Below, piece after piece: positions 8,552 through 16,000 of a DNA stretch of 64,000 bases. The position numbers and the translations under genes are program-made. Each line of letters starts with the position of its first letter. Within the stretch, counting starts at the first letter, position 1. The stretch is from Acidovorax sp. CCYZU-2555 (lineage in GTDB: Bacteria; Pseudomonadota; Gammaproteobacteria; Burkholderiales; Burkholderiaceae_C), in the NCBI RefSeq assembly GCF_018413525.1, contig NZ_JAHCDD010000013.1, positions 27,537-91,536 of the forward strand, in the 5' to 3' direction. The notes beneath the pieces are model-generated. The model was not told the DNA's origin and ran no database searches. It saw only the letters and a program-made list of their open reading frames with translations.

Positions 8552-8968
8552 ATGGCATTGATCATTGCCCCTGAAGATGGCCACGACAGCCTAGTGACCC
8601 TGGACGAGGCGGCGGCGTACGCGGAGAAGTTCGGACATGCGTGGCCTGCGGCGGAGCCGGCCCAAGAGGTTGCACTGCGCCGCGCCACGCAGTACGTCCT
8701 GAGCAACTACGACATTGACCCGCAGCACCTCGACCCCGTGGCCCAAAAGGTCAAGGACGCGTGCTGCGAGGCCGCGTGGCGCGCCGCCAAGGGCGAGCTG
8801 TTCAAGGACACTGACGGCCGGATCATGACCGAGCAGACCGTGGACGTCATCACCACCAAGTGGGCCGAGGGCTCGCAAGGCGGCGTGAAGCGCATCACGG
8901 TGATCGACGCGCTGCTGCGCGGGCTGACTGTGGGCAGCTCGATGAACATCAAACTCATCCGGGGATAG
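8552..8968 (+). CDS. Head-tail adaptor, DnaT-like family
   Basis: This 138-aa helical protein matches the phage family labelled 'DnaT-like ssDNA-binding' in databases; in this gene order it is more plausibly a head-completion adaptor that docks on the portal. Visible features are S-L-V-T-L-D-E-A-A-A-Y near the start, repeated helices with A-L-R-R-A-T-Q-Y-V, and a short C-terminal strand ending I-K-L-I-R-G. It restarts the + strand structural series after the antisense cargo gene. Confidence 0.65.
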   Translation: MALIIAPEDGHDSLVTLDEAAAYAEKFGHAWPAAEPAQEVALRRATQYVLSNYDIDPQHLDPVAQKVKDACCEAAWRAAKGELFKDTDGRIMTEQTVDVITTKWAEGSQGGVKRITVIDALLRGLTVGSSMNIKLIRG

Positions 8969-8970
8969 GC

Positions 8971-9351
8971 ATGGCGAAACGCGACACACGACCCCCGAAA
9001 GTGGAATTCCGCGCCCACGAGCCGTTGCAGGACTATTTCCACGACGGCAAGGGCGGTTGGTACTCGGTGGCAAAGCTCGCCGACGACACGAAGGACCTGC
9101 CGGTGTTCGAAGTGCCGCTGGCTTCTCTGGACCTGTCACACATCATCTGGCGCGACGCCGACATGCTGGTCCTGGCCTGCCATGTGAAGCGCTGCATGGA
9201 CGCCGACCTCGATTGCCCGATCCTGCTCGACTGGAGTGGCTCTATCGCAGACGGCCGGCACCGCGTGCTCAAGGCCATAGCCCTGGGCAAACGAACCATC
9301 AAGGCGCGCCGCATGACGTGGAAGCCCGAGCCCTGTCGACTTCAGGAGTGA
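8971..9351 (+). CDS. ParB/sulfiredoxin-like phage protein
   Basis: This 126-aa protein starts at ATG 8971 behind GGGGAT, two bases after the previous stop. Its C-terminal half has the ParB/Srx-like pattern: C-P-I-L-L-D-W-S-G-S-I-A-D-G-R-H-R, then K-A-I-A-L-G-K-R-T-I-K-A. Proteins like this recur between head-tail joining genes in Burkholderiales phages; some ParB-fold relatives bind DNA or nucleotides. The exact role is unknown. Spacing argues for co-translation with its neighbours. Confidence 0.6.
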   Translation: MAKRDTRPPKVEFRAHEPLQDYFHDGKGGWYSVAKLADDTKDLPVFEVPLASLDLSHIIWRDADMLVLACHVKRCMDADLDCPILLDWSGSIADGRHRVLKAIALGKRTIKARRMTWKPEPCRLQE

Positions 9352-9354
9352 CCC

Positions 9355-9729
9355 ATGGCAATCGACTACGACGAAATCGCAGCGAGCGCCTTGGAGGCCA
9401 TCAACGAAGCAGGGCAGGAGGTTGTGGTGCACCGCAAGGCAGCTCCCGGCCCGTTTGTTCCTGGCCAGCCCGTCACGCCCGCCATGGTGGACTATCCCGG
9501 TACTGGCGCGCTGGTGGGCTACAAGCAGCGCGACATCGACGCCACCAAGATCATGGCCGGTGACCAGCGGCTGCTCCTGGCGCCGCAGATCGAAACCGTG
9601 CCCGACACCACCTGCACGGTGACGGCGATGCACCTGGGCAAGCTGACGACCTTCAGCGTGAAGGACGTCGGCGCCGTCGGGCCTGCGGGCAGGCCGGTGC
9701 TCTACAAGCTGCAGCTGCGAGGTGCGTGA
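9355..9729 (+). CDS. Head-tail joining protein (hypothetical)
   Basis: This 124-aa protein lies between two head-tail genes, has a helix-rich first third and a beta-rich remainder, and fits the size and slot of a head closure or stopper protein (HK97 gp7/gp9-like). No catalytic motif is visible. Its stop overlaps the next start (GTGATGA around 9726-9731), which suggests coupled translation. Function is inferred from synteny only. Confidence 0.55.
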   Translation: MAIDYDEIAASALEAINEAGQEVVVHRKAAPGPFVPGQPVTPAMVDYPGTGALVGYKQRDIDATKIMAGDQRLLLAPQIETVPDTTCTVTAMHLGKLTTFSVKDVGAVGPAGRPVLYKLQLRGA

Positions 9730-10133
9730 TGGGCTTCGCTGCTGACCTCAAGAAGCTGTGCGACGCCGCGGGCGGCAAGGCTGAGTTGGTTGTGCGCCGT
9801 GCCGCGCTGGACCTGGGCGGGCAGATGATTGACCGTTCGCCGGTCGACACGGGCCGCTTCAAGTCCAACTGGATGACCGCGGTAGGTGCTTCCCTGGATG
9901 CATCCACCACCGAGGAAATCGACAAGTCGGGGGCATCCTCCATAGGCCGCATTGCCGCAAAGCTGGACGCCTGGCAGCCGGGGCAAACGATCTTCATCAC
10001 CAACTCGCTGCCGTATGCGAAGCCTTTGGAGTTCGGTCACTCGAAGCAGGCCCCTGCCGGGGTCGTGCGCCTGGCCGTCCAGAACTACGCGGCATCGGTG
10101 GCGAAAGCAGCCAGGGAGGTCAAGGGAATATGA
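9729..10133 (+). CDS. HK97 gp10-like tail-completion protein
   Basis: This 134-aa protein has the pattern of HK97 gp10-type neck proteins: a helical start, then D-R-S-P-V-D-T-G-R-F-K-S-N-W, then L-P-Y-A-K-P-L-E-F-G-H-S. They join the tail to the head. GTG 9726 is an alternative start adding one residue; ATG 9729 overlaps the previous TGA. The stop overlaps the next gene's ATG. Confidence 0.72.
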   Translation: MGFAADLKKLCDAAGGKAELVVRRAALDLGGQMIDRSPVDTGRFKSNWMTAVGASLDASTTEEIDKSGASSIGRIAAKLDAWQPGQTIFITNSLPYAKPLEFGHSKQAPAGVVRLAVQNYAASVAKAAREVKGI

Positions 10134-10537
10134 GCATTGCAGCCATCGAGACGGCGCTGGAGCAGAAGCTCCTGGCCATCGCTGATCTGCCGGCCATCGC
10201 CTGGGAGGACGTTAGCTACGTGCCCACGACCGGCAGCCCATACCTGAAGGTGCACCACCTGCACAACAGCCCGCGAGACCTGTTCATGGAGCGCGGCCCG
10301 GCCGAGCTGCCCGGCATCTTTCAGGTCAGCGTGATCTACCCGGCAGGGCGCGGCAAGGTCGAGGCGAAGCGGCTGGCCGAACGCATCGCAGAGGCCTTTG
10401 CGCCAGTCCAGATGCTGCCGGCCGGCAATCACCGCGTCGACCTGCTCGGCACGCCTGCCATCGCCTCCGGCTTCCCGGATGACGAGGGCTGGTATGTCGT
10501 GCCGGTCTCGATCAGCTGGCAGGCCTTCCCGGTGTAG
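10130..10537 (+). CDS. Tail terminator protein (DUF4128 type)
   Basis: This 135-aa protein follows gp10 and precedes the tail tube gene, the usual place for the tail terminator that caps the finished tail. The alternating pattern (Y-L-K-V-H-H-L near the start, G-I-F-Q-V-S-V-I-Y-P in the middle, W-Y-V-V-P-V-S-I-S-W at the end) fits the DUF4128 family. The ATG overlaps the gp10 stop. It is the last gene before two UUCG-loop hairpins. Confidence 0.7.
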   Translation: MSIAAIETALEQKLLAIADLPAIAWEDVSYVPTTGSPYLKVHHLHNSPRDLFMERGPAELPGIFQVSVIYPAGRGKVEAKRLAERIAEAFAPVQMLPAGNHRVDLLGTPAIASGFPDDEGWYVVPVSISWQAFPV

Positions 10538-10557
10538 CCAGCGCCGCACCACCACCC

Positions 10558-10620
10558 ACCGCCTTCGGGCGGTTTTTTTGTGCCCGAAAGGGCGTTTCTT
10601 GACCCGCTTCGGCGGGTTTT
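10558..10620 (+). terminator. Two UUCG-loop hairpins before the tail tube gene
   Basis: ACCGCC-TTCG-GGCGGT (10558-10573) is followed by seven T, and ACCCGC-TTCG-GCGGGT (10602-10617) by TTTT. Both have extra-stable UUCG tetraloops. They split the head-joining block from the tail block and could set the ratio of tube protein transcript. Confidence 0.75.
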
Positions 10621-10641
10621 TCGCTTTCGAAAGGGCCAATC

Positions 10642-11289
10642 ATGGCACGTACACCCACCGGCACCATCCACTCGGTCGCCACCCTCTTGGCCGCGGTCAA
10701 GACCATCACAGGCATCAGTAACGCAGTGGAGGCCTCCGTTTCCTGCGTTGCCCACGGCTACAGCGTTGGTGACATCGTCGTCGTCTACTCTGGCTGGGGC
10801 CGGCTGAACTTCCGCGCCTTCCGCATCAAGAGCGTCACCACCGACGCATTCGTGCTCGAGATGGCCAACACCTCGAACACCGAGCTGTTCACCCCTGGCG
10901 GGGGCGGCGGCACGGTCCGCAAGGTATCGACCTGGGTGGATCTGGACCGCACCATGAACCACGGCTCCAGCGGCGGCGACGCCAAGACTGTGAACGTCAA
11001 GTTCATCGAGTCGGATGTGGAAATCGTGCTGAACGATGGCTTCAACGCCGTGCAGCGCACTTTCGACATGGACGCCGACATGATCGGTACGCCGGCCTAC
11101 GAAGCACTCAAGATGCTGTCGGACACCAACGCCGACACCGTGGTGCGCCGCCGCGCCAAGACCGGCGCCGTCTCGTTGATCCCCGCAAAGATCGCGTTCA
11201 ACGAAGAAGAAACGCTGACCGAAGGCCAGGCCGTGACGGTCAAGGGCTCTATCAACGCCCAGAACGTCAGCACCCGCTACGCCGCCTGA
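10642..11289 (+). CDS. Major tail tube protein
   Basis: This 215-aa, beta-rich protein has no membrane segment and stands directly before the tail assembly chaperones and tape measure, the standard position for the tube subunit. Features include a GDIVVVYSGW strand, a Gly loop around residue 90 and a C-terminal F-N-E-E-E-T-L-T segment. Hundreds of copies polymerise around the tape measure in long-tailed phages. It has its own intergenic leader after two hairpins, consistent with high expression. Confidence 0.75.
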   Translation: MARTPTGTIHSVATLLAAVKTITGISNAVEASVSCVAHGYSVGDIVVVYSGWGRLNFRAFRIKSVTTDAFVLEMANTSNTELFTPGGGGGTVRKVSTWVDLDRTMNHGSSGGDAKTVNVKFIESDVEIVLNDGFNAVQRTFDMDADMIGTPAYEALKMLSDTNADTVVRRRAKTGAVSLIPAKIAFNEEETLTEGQAVTVKGSINAQNVSTRYAA

Positions 11290-11295
11290 TCACCG

Positions 11296-11411
11296 CCCGC
11301 CGCCTGGCGGGTTTCGCTTTGCCCGTATGGGCACCCCTTGCACCGACGCAGCCGCTTCGCTCCTTTCAGCGGGGGCGGGCGGCTGCGCACGGGCTTTCTT
11401 CCCGCTGAAAG
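11296..11411 (+). promoter_or_regulatory. Structured leader of the tail chaperone gene, possible pseudoknot
   Basis: After a hairpin CCCGCC-GCCT-GGCGGG (11296-11311), two interleaved inverted repeats occur: GCAGCCGC (11348-11355) with GCGGCTGC (11379-11386), and CTTTCAGCGGG (11363-11373) with CCCGCTGAAAG (11401-11411). Interleaved stems define an H-type pseudoknot. It ends nine bases before ATG 11421, where only a weak A-rich ribosome site exists. Folding is inferred, not tested. Confidence 0.5.
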
Positions 11412-11420
11412 AAATCAATC

Positions 11421-11834
11421 ATGTCCAAGACCCAAAAATCCGTTCCCGCGTTCAGCCTCAAGACCCTGGGCGGCGCGGCTTCCGTGTTCGATCTGCCCGT
11501 GTCGATCGCTCGCCGCGATGGCGATGATCTGTCCATTACCCTGAAGGTCAAGAGCCTGCGCAAGTCCGCCTGGGCCACCCATCGTGATGAGCACCTGGCC
11601 GCATTGCGCGCCGAAGGCAAGGCCGTGGATGCCGAATTCAGCTTCGCTGTACAGGCCAGCACAGGTGTGAAAGAGCACGCCGACCTGATCGTCAAGGCCG
11701 CTACCGGCTGGGATCTGGAAGACCCCCTCACTGCCGACAACATCGCCGAACTCGAGGACCTGGTGCCCGGCTCGATCCAGGCCATCCTCACCAAGATCGA
11801 CATTGCGCTGTTCCAGGGCCGCCTGGGAAACTGA
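11421..11834 (+). CDS. Tail assembly chaperone (G-like)
   Basis: This 137-aa acidic, helical protein is located between the tail tube and tape measure genes, as is lambda gpG. It would coat the tape measure during tail assembly. The last codons before TGA 11832-11834 form G-GGA-AAC, a classic -1 slippery heptamer, so a minority of ribosomes should continue into a second frame. The N-terminus (M-S-K-T-Q-K-S-V-P) is typical of this family. An elaborate structured leader precedes it. Confidence 0.78.
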   Translation: MSKTQKSVPAFSLKTLGGAASVFDLPVSIARRDGDDLSITLKVKSLRKSAWATHRDEHLAALRAEGKAVDAEFSFAVQASTGVKEHADLIVKAATGWDLEDPLTADNIAELEDLVPGSIQAILTKIDIALFQGRLGN

Positions 11835-12166
11835 AGGCCATCGCCCGCGCGCTGTTCGAGCCCCCCATCACCGAAGCTGAGGCCAGGTCGGAGGGGTTCG
11901 AGCTGGAGGACTACACCACGGAGATCGTCGAGGTCTGGCCGGACAACGAGCCAGCCCTTGAGATTTTCCGGCGCGTGGGAACAAAGTGGAAACTTCCGGC
12001 CATGGGCGGCACGCCAGTGGGCCTGCAGTGGGAGTGCATCTATCCGCTGATGGACCGGCTCAAGCTAGACGACGACGCCTGGACCGCTCTGTATGACGAC
12101 CTGACTGTCATGGAGTGGGAGGCGACGGACGTCATGCGGGAGTTTGCGCCGAAGGTAGATAAATGA
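11825..12166 (+). CDS. Tail chaperone -1 frameshift extension (T-like) with GGGAAAC slip site
   Basis: The heptamer GGGAAAC (11825-11831) is read G-GGA-AAC in the G frame, and slipping by -1 gives GGG-AAA-C. From 11831 the -1 frame stays open for 111 codons to TGA 12164-12166, beginning L-K-A-I-A-R-A-L-F-E-P and ending A-P-K-V-D-K. It lacks an ATG start in its first half, so it makes sense only as a fusion, giving a 248-aa GT-like protein. This matches the conserved gpG/gpGT arrangement of long-tailed phages. Confidence 0.85.
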   Translation, partial: GKLKAIARALFEPPITEAEARSEGFELEDYTTEIVEVWPDNEPALEIFRRVGTKWKLPAMGGTPVGLQWECIYPLMDRLKLDDDAWTALYDDLTVMEWEATDVMREFAPKVDK

Positions 12167-12246
12167 CCGTGGCTGGCTGATGTTGCTTAATCGACGCCGC
12201 CCGATGTTTGACTCGAGTACGATCCCTCCATTAACCAGGAGGGAGC

Positions 12247-12660
12247 ATGAAAACTACTGTTTTGATATTGGCCGTAGCTGCTATTCTGGCGGGTTGCGCC
12301 GGGGCTCGCAGCACGGTGTACAAAGGCGAGAGGGTGGGGCAAGCGAGATCTATCGCCAAAAGCGATGTTCAGACCAACAAGCCCATCTTGATGACGAAAG
12401 GCAGCTTGCCGCCCGAAGTAAAGGTTGAGGTTGTCGGTGAGATTCGTGCGCAGCAATCCTTTTATGGGGACACCTCTCGGGTTTATGAATCGATGGCTGC
12501 AAAGGCGCGCCAAGTTGGAGCTGACGCAGTTGTGGAGGTCAAGGTGAAGTACCGCGTTGCGGCATTCGCATGGGGGGCCCCGAGCATTTCAGGTGTTGGG
12601 ATCAAGATCATTGATGACGGCGGCGTAGACATCAAGAAACTCGAGGGTGAGTGGCGCTAA
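12247..12660 (+). CDS. Small lipoprotein, probable lysogenic conversion gene
   Basis: This 137-aa protein has a lipoprotein signal (M-K-T-T, hydrophobic core, LAGC with Cys at residue 16) and a strong ribosome site (AGGAGGGAGC) before ATG 12247. The mature part has V-G-A-D-A-V-V-E-V-K-V, a pattern shared with YbjQ- or RcsF-like surface proteins, but the family is not certain. It interrupts the tail operon between the chaperone and tape measure genes, and with the following small membrane gene forms a cargo unit. It could alter the lysogen's envelope, for example to exclude other phages. Confidence 0.62.
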   Translation: MKTTVLILAVAAILAGCAGARSTVYKGERVGQARSIAKSDVQTNKPILMTKGSLPPEVKVEVVGEIRAQQSFYGDTSRVYESMAAKARQVGADAVVEVKVKYRVAAFAWGAPSISGVGIKIIDDGGVDIKKLEGEWR

Positions 12661-12725
12661 CTCCCTGCTTGGGTGATTGGCAACCCGCCGCGGCTGCTAC
12701 CATCCATGCAACAACAGGAGGGGAT

Positions 12726-12938
12726 ATGCGATATATCGTTTTTATCGGCGCGGTGATTGGCGCCCTATTCGTGATTGGCGGATTGATGTTTTCAAAAGGC
12801 GCCCCGCAAGAGGCGGCCGCGGCAGCAATGGGGATGGCCTTCGCCGTAATCCCGTATGTGATTTTCAAGGTCGCAGCTGAAGTGAAAGCTCACGCACAGC
12901 GAGAGAAAATCATCGAACTCCTAAGCCGCCAGCAATAA
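12726..12938 (+). CDS. Small two-span membrane protein
   Basis: The 70-aa product begins at ATG 12726 behind AGGAGGGG. Two hydrophobic stretches (about residues 3-20 and 30-52) are followed by a charged helix (E-V-K-A-H-A-Q-R-E-K) ending in S-R-Q-Q. No family is recognised. Its strong start site and position after the lipoprotein suggest the two are co-expressed and may work together in the envelope. It is not a known tail gene. Confidence 0.55.
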   Translation: MRYIVFIGAVIGALFVIGGLMFSKGAPQEAAAAAMGMAFAVIPYVIFKVAAEVKAHAQREKIIELLSRQQ

Positions 12939-12955
12939 GCAGGCGCGCAGATCCA

Positions 12956-13010
12956 AAACCACCTTAGGGTGGTTTATTTATGCCCGCACGGTTCGCCCTG
13001 CGGGCATTTT
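12956..13010 (+). terminator. Two terminator hairpins before tape measure
   Basis: AAACCACC-TTAG-GGTGGTTT (12956-12975) and TGCCCGCA/TGCGGGCA (12981-12988 with 12999-13006, 10-base loop) followed by TTTT. They insulate the moron pair from the tape measure gene or tune its transcription. Confidence 0.7.
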
Positions 13011-13053
13011 CATTGGCTCGCTTCGGCTGGCCTTTTGTTTTTCAGGGGCGCAT

Positions 13054-16000
13054 ATGACAGACATTGCATCCATCGGGTTCAAGATGGAAACGGATGATGT
13101 CGCGCGCGGCATCAAGTCGCTCGAAACGCTTGCTCAGCAAGGCCCAAAGGTCGAAAAAGCGCTTGATGGCGTCGAGAAGACCGCAGCAAAGGCCGGCAAG
13201 AGCCTCAAATCCATTGGCGAAGGTGCGGGCAAGGGGTTGGATGAGGTAGGCCGCGCAGCGCCCAAGGTCGCTGATGGCGTGGGCCGGGTCGCAAAGAGCG
13301 CCGACGACGCGAAGAAAGCGCTGGCAGGCATGGGCGCCTCCACAGCAGGCCTGGGCTCTGTCGCAGCATCTGCGGGGCAGGCTGGCCGCGGATTGGCGTC
13401 AATGGCTGTGGCCACTTCACAGGCAGGCGCCGGCCTGGCTGGATTCGGGTCGGGGCTGAAATCCGCACAGCAGATGCTGCGCGAGATGCAGTCGCAGGCA
13501 TTGGCGTCGGCACAGGCTACCTCCCAAATGGCGAGCGCGACAACTGCGGCGGTTGCGTCTATGAACGCCATGGCGAAGGCGCAGGCTGACGCAACGCGAA
13601 CCGCTCAGGAAATGGCGCGCGTGTTTCAGGCGGTTGGCGTTCACGCAAAGGATGGAGCGGCAGGCGTTGGCCGCATGGGCGAGGCTAGCAACGGACTCGG
13701 CGCTGGTATGGGCTTGGCTGTGCGCGGGGTACAGGCTTTCCTAGGTCTGCAGCTTGCGGGTTGGGCGAAGGACTCGGCGGCGGCACTCTTCCAAGCCAGC
13801 GCAGCTGCTGAGCGGCTGAAAATCGGTCTTGACTTCGCATCTGCACGAGGTGGCGCCGAGGAAATGGCATACCTGCGGAAGGCGACCTACGACTTGGGCC
13901 TGTCTTTTCAGGGGACCGCTCAGGCCTACATGCAGTTCCAGGCTGCCGCAAAGGGGACCACCATTGAGGGCGACAAGGCCCGCGCCGTTTTCGAGTCGAT
14001 CTCCAAGGCGTCGGCGGTGATGGGCCTGACGGCAGATCAGTCCAGTGGCGCGCTGCTGGCTCTGCAGCAGATGATATCCAAGGGGAGCGTGTCGAGCGAA
14101 GAGCTAAAGCAGCAGCTTGGCGAGCGCTTGCCGGGCGCATTCCAGATAGCCGCACGCTCGATGGGCGTCACCACGGCCGAGCTCGGAAAAATGCTCGAAA
14201 TGGGCCAGGTGGTCGCCGAAGACTTCTTGCCGAAGTTCGCGGCGGAGCTCGAGAAGAGCCTGGGTGACGCGCCGGAAAAGGCTGCGCAGCGCCTTGATGC
14301 CTCGGTAAACCGCGCCAACGATGCGTGGACCCGGCTGAAGCAGAACGTGGGCGATTCTGGTGTGAGTCAGTTCTGGGCAGGGCAGCTGAACGTGCTGACC
14401 GACGGCATGGGCAATTTCAACAACGCGATCGAGCAGGCAAGCGCATCGGGCAAGGGCTTTGGAGGCCAGCTGATGGCAGCTGCCGGCGCGGCGCTGCAGT
14501 TCATCAATCCCGTCAATGCCATCGGCTATTCGGCCCTGGAGACCGGCAACCAGCTGGCTGAGGCGGAGAAGAAGTTGCAGGCGCTCAAGGACGCCGGCGC
14601 GCAGTCAAGCAGCAATCTGATGCTGCGCGAGGCGTTTGGTCATGCCCAGCGTCTTGTGGACAAGCTGCGCGAAGCTGCGCAAGCGCAGAAGAACCTGGCG
14701 GGGGCCGGCGCGGGTGCGACTGCGGCGCCCGGCGGCGATCCCTACAACGACGGCTCCCAGTACGCCAGCTATACCCAAGCGCAAAAAGAGCGTGAAGATG
14801 CTGCGCGTCGCCTTGCCGAAATAACTGCCCGACAGAGTGGGATCACCAAGCAATTCACGGACGACCTGAAGACCTATCAGGACGCGCTGAAGGCCGGCGT
14901 GATGACGGAAAAGGAATACGCCGCAGCCGTCACAGAGGCGAACAAGAAGCGCTACGAAAGCACCGAGGCCGGCAAGGAGGCTGCAAAGCAATCCAAAGCC
15001 GGAGCCAGCGCGGCAGGCGCGGAGCAGTCCACCTACGCCACCCTCGTTGCCACCATCAAGGCCAAGATCGCGGCCAACGACGCGGAGCTGTTCGCGGCTG
15101 GCAAGCTAACCGAATCGGAAAAGCTGCGCGTCCAGTTGCAGGCCCAGCTCGACAGCGGCGCGAAGAAGCTCTCTGCCGCGCACCGCGCCGAGGCAAAAGA
15201 CCTGCTCGCGAAGCTCAAGACCCAGGAGGACGAAGAGAAGGCGATCAAGCGTGCGCTCGCGCTGAACGACGAACGCGTCGCCAGCGCCGAAGAGATGGCC
15301 AAGGCAATGGCCGACTTGGACAAGCAGGTTGATGCTGCCCGCCTGTCGATCCACGAATACAGCGTTGGCGTTCAGGACTCGATCGAGATGACGAATCTCG
15401 AGGCGTCCACTCTGGGCATGAATGCTGTAGCCCGCCAGACGCTCATTGAGCAGCTGCGCATCGAGCAGGACCTGCGGCAGCGTATCCAGAAGATCAAGGA
15501 CGCTCCCTACAAGACAGAGGAAGCGCGGCAGGCCGACGTCGACAAGATCACAGCCGAAGCGATGAAGGCGAAGGCCAACGCCCAGACCAAGGCTTACGTC
15601 TCGGAATGGGAAAAGGCATTCGATCAGACAAGCCAGGCACTGACCGATGCGCTGATGCGCGGCGGCAAGGACGGCGGGGAACTGCTGCGGGACTATTTCC
15701 GCACGCTGATCCTGCGCCCGATCATCAAGGCGATCGTTGACCCCATCGCCGCGCCGATCACCAGTGGCATCCAGTCGATGCTGGGGCAGGGCTCTGGCTC
15801 GAGCTCGGCCAGCGGTGGCATGCCAGGCGGTAGCTTCACCGACTGGAGCACCTGGGGCAGCAAGGCTAGCGGCTGGGCATCTGATGCCAGCTTCAAGCTG
15901 GTGACGAACGGCTGGGAGGGAATGGGCTCATCCATGCTCGGCCTGAGCCGAACCATCACCAGTGTCGACACCTACCTCAAGGACATCCCCGGCATGTCTG

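Noticed and set aside
12208..12224. TTGACT and TACGAT as a promoter for the lipoprotein gene
   Set aside because: The two elements are only five bases apart, far from the 16-18 needed.
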